From: Neobacillus mesonae
Lineage (GTDB): Bacteria > Bacillota > Bacilli > Paenibacillales > Paenibacillaceae
Assembly: GCA_023715865.1 (NCBI GenBank)
Contig: JAMBOW010000002.1
Coordinates: forward strand, 248,001-312,000
Direction of reading: 5' to 3'
DNA: 64,000 bases
Shown piece after piece: positions 1 to 8,847 of the stretch (within the stretch, counting starts at the first letter, position 1; each line of letters opens with the position of its first letter). Below the pieces are notes generated by a model that made no database searches, was not told the DNA's origin, and saw only the letters and a program-made list of their open reading frames with translations. A program made the translations under genes and the position numbers.

Positions 1-216
1 ATCCACCACACCACTCGTTGTGCTGCTGCCCATATGGCACATTTCAGCTAACTCAGCAAGCCCAATGTTAGGGTGCTCAATTAATATCGATAATACAAGC
101 ATTTGAATGCGGGTGACTTCCATTTGCTCTTCATGCTTCCAGAAAAGTTTGTGAAAGCTTTGGGTCACTTGGCGAAAGGAATTGAATATCTGGTACATCT
201 CATCGTAATCCAGCAT
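1..216 (-). CDS. MarR-family transcriptional regulator, C-terminal part beyond window
   Basis: The first 72 codons are visible; the reading frame runs off the left edge. The start is an ATG preceded by AAAGGTGAG at good spacing. The visible part begins MLDYDEMYQIFNSF and continues through an amphipathic helix into a winged-helix section (ILIEHPNIGLAELAEM, then SSTTSGVVD as the probable recognition helix). This is the layout of a MarR-family regulator, a dimeric DNA-binding repressor often responding to phenolic or oxidative signals. A promoter and a perfect 20-bp palindrome lie directly upstream, which fits autoregulation. The ligand and the remaining targets cannot be read from this fragment. 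Confidence 0.72.
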   Translation of the reverse strand, partial: MLDYDEMYQIFNSFRQVTQSFHKLFWKHEEQMEVTRIQMLVLSILIEHPNIGLAELAEMCHMGSSTTSGVVD

Positions 217-255
217 ATGATACTCACCTTTGTTACAAAATAATTATCTTATAAA

Positions 256-275
256 ATATTTCGTATACGAAATAT
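256..275. promoter_or_regulatory. 20-bp perfect palindrome, candidate MarR operator
   Basis: The bases form a perfect inverted repeat with the core TTCGTATACGAA flanked by ATAT arms. It lies between the predicted promoter (-10 at 293-298) and the start codon at 216, so it would fall at about +11 to +30 of the transcript. MarR-family dimers bind palindromes of this size and commonly repress their own promoters. Assignment to the gene at 1-216 is inferred from position. Confidence 0.6.
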
Positions 276-292
276 AAGGGGTACAAAGTAAT

Positions 293-320
293 ATTATAGT
301 CCGATTTTTAAAATAGTCAA
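293..320 (-). promoter_or_regulatory. Sigma-A promoter of the MarR gene at 1-216
   Basis: Read on the minus strand, TTGACT (315-320) and TATAAT (293-298) are separated by 16 bases. This is close to the vegetative consensus and points at the gene starting at 216. Confidence 0.65.
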
Positions 321-360
321 CACTTTCTATATGTAATTAGTTTCTTATGAAGTATGCATC

Positions 361-396
361 AAATACAAAAAAGGAATACGCTGTACGTATCCCTTT
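361..396 (-). terminator. Intrinsic terminator of MarR gene 424-855
   Basis: An 11-bp stem with one mismatch (370-380 with 386-396) closes a 5-base loop and is followed on the minus strand by TTTTTTGTATTT. It lies 27 bases past the stop codon at 424 and separates the two MarR genes. Confidence 0.75.
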
Positions 397-423
397 AAAT
401 ATGGTTATTTATTCAACTAATTT

Positions 424-855
424 TTAAGATGTTTGTTTCGATGGTGCGCTTTGCGAGGTTATTTTGGATAGGAGATAGACCAATAGCTGCTGATTGTGTG
501 AAGAAATTTTGCTCAGCGTTCCGCCAATAAAATCTTCACGAATCATTATTCCACGATGTGCCTCCTGCTTCCCCTTCTCCGTTAAAGTAACCCATACAAT
601 TCTGCGGTCGCGATCATCCCTGCTTCGCAGGATCAGCTCATTCTTCTCCATGCGGTCAAGCAGCATCGTAATTGCTGCAGGCGTCGTTGACAGATAAGGG
701 ATAAATTCAGAAGGCTTCATACGCGGCTGCTCAGATAACAGTTCCAGGACGGTAAGCTGTGCTTCAGTTAATGCAGGAGCAAGTGCCTGATCCATATGGG
801 CTTTATAGTCCTTCGTGAGCCTTGCCCATAGCTTGGCAAATTCGGAAGAATGCAT
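424..855 (-). CDS. MarR-family transcriptional regulator
   Basis: This 143-residue protein has the usual MarR length and fold: an N-terminal dimerisation helix, a winged helix (about residues 32-100) with recognition helix TTPAAITMLLDRMEKN, and a wing carrying DRDRR followed by VTLTEKGK. The wing motif D-x-R-x-R is typical of the family. The start ATG follows AGAGGGGAGAAG. It has its own terminator and lies next to a second MarR gene on the same strand, but the two appear to be separate units. The regulated genes and the ligand are unknown; topoisomerase IV upstream is probably unrelated. Confidence 0.85.
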   Translation of the reverse strand: MHSSEFAKLWARLTKDYKAHMDQALAPALTEAQLTVLELLSEQPRMKPSEFIPYLSTTPAAITMLLDRMEKNELILRSRDDRDRRIVWVTLTEKGKQEAHRGIMIREDFIGGTLSKISSHNQQLLVYLLSKITSQSAPSKQTS

Positions 856-1014
856 GTATTCTTCTCCCCTCTCTTGTTAAAGGCTAGAATTCAAATTAAG
901 GAGCATTAAATATTAAGCTGATGAATCATTTCGCTTTTTTCTCTGCAATTCCTTCCTCTATTTAGCGACTCGACCTGTATCGACGAAGGTTCTTAATCTT
1001 TGCTTGTGAACGTC

Positions 1015-1050
1015 AAAAAAAGCCCCTGATGGCGTTTTTTGACGCATCAG
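1015..1050 (-). terminator. Terminator downstream of parC, with alternative pairing
   Basis: CTGATGGCG and CGCATCAG pair (about 1026-1050), followed on the minus strand by GGGGC and seven T. The adjacent CGTCAAAAAA (1011-1020) is also a perfect complement of TTTTTTGACG (1035-1044), so a second, overlapping hairpin is possible. Confidence 0.7.
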
Positions 1051-1070
1051 AGACTTACTTTGACAAATTT

Positions 1071-3524
1071 TTAGGATTCGGCAGGATCTGTCGGCAGCTC
1101 TATGACCTGGGTAATCAAATCATTCTTATCGATGCTGACCAACGACTTCCCAATACTTCTCTTATCGGAAATTGATGAAGCCTCTGTAGAGAATCCAGAT
1201 AGTTTACCGCTCTCTGTTAAGGCAAGCAGCTGCAACGGTTCCTTCACATGATAGGCGCTAATAATTTTGCTTCCATTCGGTTTGACGCGTTTGCCTTCTT
1301 TGAATTCGAACGTTGCTACTCCTTTACCTCCACGGGTTTGCAGCGGATAATCGAGCAGGAGCGATCTTTTTCCGTAGCCAAGGTCTGAAATGACAAAAAT
1401 TTCGCCTTCATCTTCATCTACCCACAGAGCTGAGATGACTTCATCATCCTCTTTTAGCTGAATACCCTTCACACCAGCAGATACCCGTCCCATCGGATTC
1501 ACTTCATCCTCGAGGAACCTGATACTTTGACCCAATTTGGATACGAGAATAATATGTCTTCCGCCAGTACTTAAATGAACACTGATGATTTCATCGTTAG
1601 CTCCGACCTTACATGCAGCAACTGCCGAGGAACGTTTAGTAACATAATCTTTAAGTGCTGTTCGCTTAACTTGCCCTTTTCGTGTTGTAAACACGAGACT
1701 AGCATCTTCTTGCTCGAAAGTGCGTACAGGAATGATGCTGACGACCCGATCCTCTTTGGACAGAGGGATCACATTAACAATAGCTGTTCCCGGGTCCTTC
1801 CATTTGAATTCAGGAATTTGATGGACAGGCAGCAGGTAGTACTGTCCCCGCTGTGTAAATACCAGCAAATTATCCAATGTGTTCACATCATAAAGGGTTG
1901 AGATCACATCTCCTTCTTTGACGCCTGAGCTGCTAAGCTCACCGCCCGAACGTGTAAAGGAGAGTCTGCTCGTACGTTTAATGTATCCTTCTTTTGACAT
2001 CGTGACCAGCACGTCCTCGGAATTCACGAGAACTTCCAAATTCACTTTCAGTTCTTCCACTTCTTCCTGAATGGATGAACGGCGGTCAATGCCGTATTTT
2101 TCTCGAATCTCTTTTAATTCCTTACGAATTATGCTGATCAGCTTGCGATCGCTCTCCAATATGCTCCGCAGCTCAGCAACCTTTTTCTGTATTGCCTCCA
2201 ACTCTTTTTGGAGCGTCGTAATTTCCAGGTTAGTCAATCGATACAGCTGCAATGTGAGAATGGAGTCTGCCTGCCGTTCGGAAAAACCAAACATCCACTC
2301 CAGATTGTTTTGTGCATCCTGGCGATTTTTCGAAGCTTTGATGGCAGCTATGACTTCATCCAAGATGTTAAGCGCTTTGACGAGCCCCTCAAGGACATGC
2401 GCCCGATCCTCCGCTTTCTCAAGGTCGTATTTCGTCCGATAAGTAACCACTTCCCGCTGATGGGCAATATAGGCCTCTAGAATTGGTTTAAGCCCCAGTT
2501 GGTGCGGCGCTTTATTAACAATAGCGACCATATTAGAGTTATAGGTTACCTGAAGATCCGTCTTCTTAAGAAGATACGTAAGAATGCCCTGAGCATCTGC
2601 CTCTTTTTTCAGCTCAACGACGATTCGCAAGCCTTCGCGTCCGCTCTCATCCCTTACTTCGGCGATCCCTTCCACCTTTTTCTCCAGTCGAATCGTTTCC
2701 ATTGCTGTTACTAGACGCGATTTCACCACTTGATAAGGGATTTCAGTAATAACAATCTGCTGTTTTCCGCCTCGCAGGTTCTCAATTTCCGTCTTGGAAC
2801 GAATATAGATTCGGCCCTTCCCTGTACGGTATGCGTCCAAGATTCCACTGCCGCCCATAATAATACCGCCCGTAGGGAAATCAGGTCCTTTGATAAAGGT
2901 CATAATTTCTTCAAGAGATATGCTTGGCTTCTCCATGACAGCAATACACGCATCAATCACTTCTCTCAAGTTGTGCGTAGGAATTTCAGTCGCAAAACCC
3001 GAGGATATCCCGCTTGCTCCATTAACGAGCAGATTAGGAAAACGAGACGGCAATACGACCGGCTCTTTAGCTGTATTATCAAAATTATCTTTAAAAAGAA
3101 CGGTTCGTTTCTCAATATCACGTAATATTTCCATGGCAATCGGAGACAGCCGGGCCTCTGTATAACGCATTGCAGCTGCCGGATCATCATCCTGTGAGCC
3201 CCAGTTTCCGTGCCCATCGATAAGAACATGTCCCATCTTCCATGGCTGTGCCATGCGCACCATACCATCATAAATAGAGGAGTCGCCGTGAGGGTGATAA
3301 TTCCCCATCACATCACCGACTGTTTTTGCTGATTTGCGGTACGGCTTGTCAGGAGTATTGTTCGAGTCGTACATGGCGTACAAAATACGGCGCTGTACAG
3401 GCTTAAGCCCGTCACGCACATCCGGAATTGCCCGATCCTGAATAATATATTTTGAATATCGTCCAAATCGATCTCCTACGACTTCTTCCAGAAACGCAGG
3501 TAAAAATTGTTCAGATAAACTCAT
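1071..3524 (-). CDS. parC: DNA topoisomerase IV subunit A
   Basis: This 817-residue protein is the cleavage subunit of topoisomerase IV, which decatenates daughter chromosomes together with ParE. The N-terminal breakage-reunion domain includes HPHGDSSIYD (residues 77-86) and the catalytic tyrosine Y121 in MRYTEARL. The quinolone-determining positions are S82 and D86, the unmutated residues, so no target-site resistance is apparent. The C-terminal beta-propeller repeats (about 500-800) contain a degenerate GyrA-box-like RGGKG in YPLQTRGGKG. I call ParC rather than GyrA because parE lies 12 bases upstream and gyrA normally lies near dnaA and recF. The start ATG follows AGAAGGTG. The gene ends at a terminator near 1015-1050. 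Confidence 0.93.
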   Translation of the reverse strand: MSLSEQFLPAFLEEVVGDRFGRYSKYIIQDRAIPDVRDGLKPVQRRILYAMYDSNNTPDKPYRKSAKTVGDVMGNYHPHGDSSIYDGMVRMAQPWKMGHVLIDGHGNWGSQDDDPAAAMRYTEARLSPIAMEILRDIEKRTVLFKDNFDNTAKEPVVLPSRFPNLLVNGASGISSGFATEIPTHNLREVIDACIAVMEKPSISLEEIMTFIKGPDFPTGGIIMGGSGILDAYRTGKGRIYIRSKTEIENLRGGKQQIVITEIPYQVVKSRLVTAMETIRLEKKVEGIAEVRDESGREGLRIVVELKKEADAQGILTYLLKKTDLQVTYNSNMVAIVNKAPHQLGLKPILEAYIAHQREVVTYRTKYDLEKAEDRAHVLEGLVKALNILDEVIAAIKASKNRQDAQNNLEWMFGFSERQADSILTLQLYRLTNLEITTLQKELEAIQKKVAELRSILESDRKLISIIRKELKEIREKYGIDRRSSIQEEVEELKVNLEVLVNSEDVLVTMSKEGYIKRTSRLSFTRSGGELSSSGVKEGDVISTLYDVNTLDNLLVFTQRGQYYLLPVHQIPEFKWKDPGTAIVNVIPLSKEDRVVSIIPVRTFEQEDASLVFTTRKGQVKRTALKDYVTKRSSAVAACKVGANDEIISVHLSTGGRHIILVSKLGQSIRFLEDEVNPMGRVSAGVKGIQLKEDDEVISALWVDEDEGEIFVISDLGYGKRSLLLDYPLQTRGGKGVATFEFKEGKRVKPNGSKIISAYHVKEPLQLLALTESGKLSGFSTEASSISDKRSIGKSLVSIDKNDLITQVIELPTDPAES

Positions 3525-3536
3525 TCAAAGCACCTT

Positions 3537-5504
3537 CTATTCTTCGTACTCTGTAAAATCAACGTTCTCAACGATCCAGCGCTTGCGCGGATCAACTTTA
3601 TCACCCATCAGTGTTGTGACTCTTCTCTCTGCTTTCGCTGCATCTTCAATCTGGACTTGAAGTAATGTCCGGGTATCGGGATCCATTGTCGTCTCCCACA
3701 GCTGGTCAGGGTTCATTTCCCCCAGTCCTTTATAACGCTGCAGCTCAAAGTTCCTACCAAATTCCTTCAAGTAATTTTGAAGCTGCTCATCTGTCCACGC
3801 ATAACGAACGGTCTCAAGCTTGCCTGATTTACGGGTAATTTTGTAGAGCGGTGGCTGCGCAATATATACTTTGCCTGCATCGATAAGAGGTTTCATATAA
3901 CGATAGAAAAAGGTTAGCAGGAGTACCTGGATATGAGCGCCGTCCGTATCCGCATCTGTCATGATAATAATCTTTGAATAGTTGCTGTCTTCCACCGCAA
4001 ATTCAGTACCGATACCTGCACCGATGGCTGAAGTGATAGCGCGGTATTCATCATTTTTCATAATATCTGCAAGCTTTGCCTTCTCAGGATTCATCGGCTT
4101 CCCTTTCAGGGGCAAAATGGCTTGGATCTTGGAGTCACGGCCTTGTTTGGCTGAACCGCCAGCCGAGTCGCCTTCCACGATAAACAGCTCATTGCGGGAA
4201 TAATCCTTCGATTGTGCAGGCGTAAGCTTACCGCCAAGGTTTGAGCTTTCGCTCCGTTTTTTGCCTGTACGCATATCGTCTCTGGCTTTACGAGCGGCCT
4301 CACGTGCTTTGGAGGCTTGAACTGCTTTTTTGATCAAGGTTTGCGCCACCTGCGGATTTTCTTCCAGGAAGCGCTGCATGTTGTCCGTGACAACCTGATC
4401 CACCGCACTGCGTGCTGATGCACTGCCGAGTTGATCCTTCGTCTGACCGACAAATTCCACCTCAGACATTTTAACACTGATGACAGCCATCATTCCCTCA
4501 CGAAGATCATTCCCTTCAAGGTTCTTATCCTTCTCCTTGATCATCGCTGTACGTCTTGCATAATCGTTCATTACTCTCGTATAGGCTGTCTTAAAGCCTG
4601 TTTCATGCGTTCCGCCGCCGCGAGTCGGAATTGAATTGACAAATGAAGCGATGGTTTCTGTATACCCTGCGTTATATTGAATGGCAATTTCGACTTCGAT
4701 GTCTTCCTTTTCCGTATTAAAATGAATGACTTCGGTCAGCAAATCCTTGCCTTCATTCAAATATTCTACGAATTGGCTTGCTCCGCCTTCATAATAATAC
4801 TCATCTTGATTCCCGCTGCGTTCATCTTTAAGACTAATTCGAAGCCCCGAGTTCAGGAAAGCAATCTCCTGCAATCGTTCTGCTAAAGTATCATAGCTTA
4901 GAGAAATTCCGTTCTTAAAAACTTTAATATCCGGCTTAAACGTAACTTTAGTTCCCGTCTGTCTCGTATTACCGAGCACTTCAAGTCCGGTCACCGGCTC
5001 ACCCACATGCTCTTTCCCTTTTTTATCTACCCAGTACTCAAAGCGCTGCCGGTGAATCTTTCCATCCCGGTAAATTTCAACTTCGAGGAATTCTGAAAGC
5101 GCGTTCGTTACCGAAGCACCGACACCGTGCAATCCTCCAGACTTCTTGTATCCGCCCCCACCAAACTTTCCGCCTGCATGCAAAATCGTGTACACAACCT
5201 GTGGTGTAGGAATTCCAGTCTTGTGCATTCCTGTCGGAATTCCTCGCCCATTATCCTGTACTGTAACTGAGGAGTCCTTATGTAGCGTAATTTCGATCTT
5301 GTTACAATATTTTGCTAAATGCTCATCGACTGAGTTGTCGACAATTTCCCACACTAAATGGTGCAAGCCGGAGCTGCTTGTGCTGCCAATGTACATACCC
5401 GGTCTTTTTCTTACAGCGACAAGCCCCTCCAGCACTTGAATGTCGTCCACTCCATACCCGGCATCACCGGACATGTTAGCAGATAGATCCATTTCTTGGG
5501 TCAT
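3537..5504 (-). CDS. parE: DNA topoisomerase IV subunit B
   Basis: This 655-residue ATPase subunit of topoisomerase IV has the GHKL ATP-binding fold: E53 in EIVDNS (general base), the DNGRG loop near residue 84 and GGLHGVGA (123-130). The C-terminal TOPRIM domain shows EGDSAGGSA and DTDGAH. The chosen ATG at 5504 is preceded by AGAGGGGGAGC; an in-frame ATG 15 codons upstream has no comparable ribosome site. GGGYKKSGGLHG resembles ParE more than GyrB, and the gene is in an operon with parC. The 260 bases upstream, up to the divergent 3' end of the ABC permease, hold no convincing gene. Confidence 0.93.
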   Translation of the reverse strand: MTQEMDLSANMSGDAGYGVDDIQVLEGLVAVRKRPGMYIGSTSSSGLHHLVWEIVDNSVDEHLAKYCNKIEITLHKDSSVTVQDNGRGIPTGMHKTGIPTPQVVYTILHAGGKFGGGGYKKSGGLHGVGASVTNALSEFLEVEIYRDGKIHRQRFEYWVDKKGKEHVGEPVTGLEVLGNTRQTGTKVTFKPDIKVFKNGISLSYDTLAERLQEIAFLNSGLRISLKDERSGNQDEYYYEGGASQFVEYLNEGKDLLTEVIHFNTEKEDIEVEIAIQYNAGYTETIASFVNSIPTRGGGTHETGFKTAYTRVMNDYARRTAMIKEKDKNLEGNDLREGMMAVISVKMSEVEFVGQTKDQLGSASARSAVDQVVTDNMQRFLEENPQVAQTLIKKAVQASKAREAARKARDDMRTGKKRSESSNLGGKLTPAQSKDYSRNELFIVEGDSAGGSAKQGRDSKIQAILPLKGKPMNPEKAKLADIMKNDEYRAITSAIGAGIGTEFAVEDSNYSKIIIMTDADTDGAHIQVLLLTFFYRYMKPLIDAGKVYIAQPPLYKITRKSGKLETVRYAWTDEQLQNYLKEFGRNFELQRYKGLGEMNPDQLWETTMDPDTRTLLQVQIEDAAKAERRVTTLMGDKVDPRKRWIVENVDFTEYEE

Positions 5505-5765
5505 GAATGCTCCCCCTCTTATGCCTTCACTCTTTATGAATGACCACACTTTTTTAAGATTTATAAAATAGTTGGATAATCCTGGTTAAAAAAATAAATC
5601 TGTAAGGAATAGGCAACCGCGCTATATGTGCTCCAAAAGACGACAAAAGCGCGATGCTCCTGTCTTTTATAATGATGAGAATTGTACTCTTAATGATTGT
5701 TTTATTCAATCTTAACAGTTCTCATGATGAAAAATGCAAACAGATGTTTCTTATCCTTGTCCATT

Positions 5766-6755
5766 TTAATTCAAGATATCCCGTTTCGTAAAGACAAGGA
5801 ATGAAACTAGAAGTGAACAGACTCCCCAAATCGTCAGCACCGAAAGAGAAAATAACAGTGACATTCCTTCAATCGGCGGTAAAGTTCCCGCTAAATAATT
5901 CGTTAGATTCAGATTGACCATGAACAAATATTTGGCACTGTCCCAGGCTGAAGCCATATTGGTCAGAATTGTTCCTGCAATAAGGGCAGCCATCATAATG
6001 ACAATGCTTGCCGAAGTGCTTTTTACGAGCGTAGAGACCATAAAGGAGAGCATCGCCACGATCAAGCTGACAAACCAAATCAATCCAGACTGCATGAGAA
6101 GGTATTCCCATTGCTCAACAACGTGCACTTTACTCATATCGACATCGGAGCCATTAATTTGAAATCCGGTAAAGATCGGGAATGTAAAGCCCTTGAAACC
6201 AAAAAATAATCCCGCAATGATATAACAGATAACAAACACGGCTAAAACGACCAGTGACACAAACATGAGCAGCGTTATTAGTTTACTCAGCAGAATCTTC
6301 CAGCGCTTAACCGGCCTCGTGAGCAGCATTTTGATGGTACCGGATGTTCTTTCGCCAGACACCAGATCGGAGGCCATGGAGACGACAAGCAGAGGTATAA
6401 ATAAATTGATGGAGTTATTCATAAACTCTCTTGTAAATGTTACACCGCTTGGCTCATTGGGATTAATATCATGCTCCAAGTAGTACTGAAGCTGCTGAAT
6501 ATAAATTCTCCGATATTGCTTCCACTCTTCAGGAACACGGTCACTTCCCAACGAATTTTGATTATCTGTGATCGCTTGCTGCATTTCAAGCCGCCAGTCA
6601 TTCCCGAATTTTTCCTGCTTATCCTGCGATTCTCTCATCTGAGCATAGGTGAACATGGGAGTAAGCACAATAAGCACGAGCAAAATAACATAAAATCGCT
6701 TTTTTTTGACCATTTTGATCACTTCGTTTTTGACAAGAGGCAGTACGCTATTCAA
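5766..6755 (-). CDS. ABC-2 type transporter permease
   Basis: This membrane subunit of about 329 residues has one N-terminal membrane helix (YVILLVLIVLTPMFTYA), an extracytoplasmic loop rich in charged residues, then about five more helices. The segment SGERTSGTIKMLLTRPVKRW is the characteristic coupling region of ABC-2 permeases. A TTG start at 6755 has GGAAGG at ideal spacing; a GTG at 6764 is the alternative. Either overlaps the 3' end of the ATPase gene, so translation is probably coupled. With that ATPase and the GDSL hydrolase it forms a three-gene operon. The substrate cannot be read from sequence; similar pairs export peptides or act in antibiotic or envelope stress resistance. Confidence 0.85.
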   Translation of the reverse strand: MNSVLPLVKNEVIKMVKKKRFYVILLVLIVLTPMFTYAQMRESQDKQEKFGNDWRLEMQQAITDNQNSLGSDRVPEEWKQYRRIYIQQLQYYLEHDINPNEPSGVTFTREFMNNSINLFIPLLVVSMASDLVSGERTSGTIKMLLTRPVKRWKILLSKLITLLMFVSLVVLAVFVICYIIAGLFFGFKGFTFPIFTGFQINGSDVDMSKVHVVEQWEYLLMQSGLIWFVSLIVAMLSFMVSTLVKSTSASIVIMMAALIAGTILTNMASAWDSAKYLFMVNLNLTNYLAGTLPPIEGMSLLFSLSVLTIWGVCSLLVSFLVFTKRDILN

Positions 6756-7713
6756 TGAATTCACCTTCCGTCATCCGTAAAAATAGCTGCTCCAGGGTAG
6801 GATTTACTCTTTGAACGCCCTCCACCTTCACTCCCGCTAGAACCATCGTATTGACCATCTCGGGGATCAGGCTTTCCGGCATTTCGGTAACTATAGCGTT
6901 CCCACCTAGGCTTGCTGTCAAGGAATCATCCAGCATACTGATATCACTCACTTCTTTAATCTGCGGATTTTTTAGAAGCCAGCGCGCCCCTTCCTCTTTG
7001 GGGCTTAAATGCCAGATGGTAATGTTGCTGTGATCCTGGATCAATTCATCAACCTTGCCGACAGCCAGTATCTCCCCTTTGCTAATAATGGCGACCCTGT
7101 CGCACATAAGCTGAATCTCACTGAGCAGGTGGCTGCTGACGAATACGGCTAGGCCCTCATCTGCAAGTTTGCGAATAAAGGTCCTAAGTTCTTTAATACC
7201 TTTCGGATCAAGGCCATTCGTCGGCTCATCAAGTATAAGCAGCCTTGGTTCGCCAAGGAGTGCTTGAGCAATGCCCAGTCGCTGCCTCATACCGAGAGAA
7301 TATGTACTTACCTTATCATGAATGCGCTGATCGAGACCTACAATTTCGGCCACCTCAAAAATTCGACGATCGCTGACGCCCGGCTGCATTCTCGCAAAAT
7401 GCTCCAGGTTCTCATATCCGGTCAAATAAGAGTACATCTCTGGATTTTCTACAATGCATCCGACATATTTCAAGGCATGTTCCGGCTCTTGATGTACAGA
7501 ATATCCGCATACTTTTACCCGTCCTTCTGTAGGCTTGATTAAATCCACCAGCATGCGGATGGTTGTTGTCTTTCCAGCCCCGTTAGGTCCTAAGAATCCA
7601 AATACTTCGCCGGCTTTCACTTCAAATGAAACGCCCTTTATAATCCATTTTCCTTTGATTTTTTTCTTTAAATGCTCTACTGATAATACAAGCTCTTTTG
7701 TTTTATTGGTCAT
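6748..7713 (-). CDS. ABC transporter ATP-binding protein
   Basis: This 321-residue nucleotide-binding subunit energises the neighbouring ABC-2 permease. Walker A is GPNGAGKT (residues 42-49), the signature is YSLGMRQ (138-144), Walker B is LLILDEP (158-164), and the H-loop is SSHLLSE. The C-terminal 90 residues form the extra domain seen in BcrA/CcmA-type ATPases. The start chosen is the second of two adjacent ATG codons, six bases after AAAGGGTGG; it lies inside the end of the hydrolase gene (stop at 7703-7705), so the two genes are translationally coupled. The permease start lies inside the end of this gene. Confidence 0.88.
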   Translation of the reverse strand: MTNKTKELVLSVEHLKKKIKGKWIIKGVSFEVKAGEVFGFLGPNGAGKTTTIRMLVDLIKPTEGRVKVCGYSVHQEPEHALKYVGCIVENPEMYSYLTGYENLEHFARMQPGVSDRRIFEVAEIVGLDQRIHDKVSTYSLGMRQRLGIAQALLGEPRLLILDEPTNGLDPKGIKELRTFIRKLADEGLAVFVSSHLLSEIQLMCDRVAIISKGEILAVGKVDELIQDHSNITIWHLSPKEEGARWLLKNPQIKEVSDISMLDDSLTASLGGNAIVTEMPESLIPEMVNTMVLAGVKVEGVQRVNPTLEQLFLRMTEGEFIE

Positions 7714-8557
7714 CATTTTCCACCCTTTGGCCGTGTACGTCGGTAATCCCCAAAACTTCGATAATGCGTTCTGCGATTTCTTCGTAGCCTTGCGCATTTG
7801 GATGAAAATGATCGCTAGCTAACAGTTCAGGCACATTATTTTCAAACAAATCAAACGTTTCTGCCATCATCATCTGATCATAAGTATGGATAACCTGCAG
7901 CGCTTCCGCATTCCAGGCTGAGACTACACTATTTCCAACTTTCCTCATATCAGGGAGATCACCAAAAGGATTATAGAGGCCCACGTATACAATTCGAGCT
8001 TCCGGATTAATCTCCGCAATTTTTTTGAGGATCTCCTTAAGTCGATTAACGGCTCCCGGCAAAATGTCGTACAGCTCTTCGACATCAGGAAGCTCTGTAC
8101 CTGTGCTTTGATAAGCCTGTGCACCTTGGAATAAGTCATTGCCGCCGACAGACAACAGGATGAGGTTGGATTGCTTCAACACATACTGTACTCCCGTTTC
8201 GTCCAATTGAGGCAAAAGGCCCTCTGTTGTCAGTCCATTAATAGCAAGATTTGCTGTTACTCTCACGCTGCTTGCCTCACCTTGGAGCATACCGGTTACT
8301 CGGCGAATAAAACCGAGTCCTGCGTCATCCCCGGTTCCTTTAGCCAGGGAATCTCCTATAGCGGCAACTTTAATATCTTTACTTAGCTCAAAGGGAGCCG
8401 CGAGCGGCACCTCGCTCTCATTAACCTCACTACTTACGGTATTCCCTGATGGAGCAACGATATCCTGCACCGCGAGCACAAAACCCGTAATAAGGATGAT
8501 CGTCACAATAACAGAGAGTGTGCTTACGACCGTCCATATTTTAGTTGAAGATTTCAC
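7703..8557 (-). CDS. Membrane-anchored SGNH/GDSL-family hydrolase
   Basis: This 284-residue protein has one N-terminal membrane anchor (about residues 8-30) and an extracellular SGNH hydrolase domain. The conserved blocks are visible: GDSLAKG with nucleophile S70, an N in block II (LAINGLT), GGND at 138-141, and DHFHPN with catalytic D249 and H252. Such enzymes are esterases, lipases or deacetylases. It resembles the GDSL proteins of the YpmR type in Bacillus. It is the first gene of the operon with the ABC ATPase and permease, so it may act on a lipid or envelope compound linked to that transporter; this link is inference. Confidence 0.86.
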   Translation of the reverse strand: MKSSTKIWTVVSTLSVIVTIILITGFVLAVQDIVAPSGNTVSSEVNESEVPLAAPFELSKDIKVAAIGDSLAKGTGDDAGLGFIRRVTGMLQGEASSVRVTANLAINGLTTEGLLPQLDETGVQYVLKQSNLILLSVGGNDLFQGAQAYQSTGTELPDVEELYDILPGAVNRLKEILKKIAEINPEARIVYVGLYNPFGDLPDMRKVGNSVVSAWNAEALQVIHTYDQMMMAETFDLFENNVPELLASDHFHPNAQGYEEIAERIIEVLGITDVHGQRVENDDQ

Positions 8558-8710
8558 AAAGACATTCCCTCCATGAAGTTTTATATTCGGATTTCATTAC
8601 AGAATAACCGACAGCTGAACACTTCAATCCAGAAAACTTTTGATTTTATAATCATAAACATAAAACTTCCAGTCTTCATTTGCAAATCGAGTACCTCTCT
8701 AAGTAAACCT

Positions 8711-8736
8711 TCAAAAAAAAAGACCTCCAATGAAGG
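8711..8736 (-). terminator. Terminator downstream of the CAP-domain gene
   Basis: A 7-bp stem (GATCTCC with GGAGGTC, one G-T pair) is followed on the minus strand by nine T. It lies about 110 bases past the stop codon of the CAP-domain gene. The rest of the 8558-8847 gap shows no supported gene. Confidence 0.6.
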
Positions 8737-8847
8737 AGATCCCAAAATAACAGCATCGTATGTTTGCACCTAAAAAATATGGCATTTTGCTTGAGATGAC
8801 ATAGGGTCATTGAAGCCTTAATTCACAAAAAAATTACAACACAAAAC

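Noticed and set aside
8581-8769. Minus-strand frame of 62 codons between the GDSL and CAP genes
   Set aside because: It runs through the CAP-gene terminator hairpin, has no ribosome site and a non-protein-like composition.
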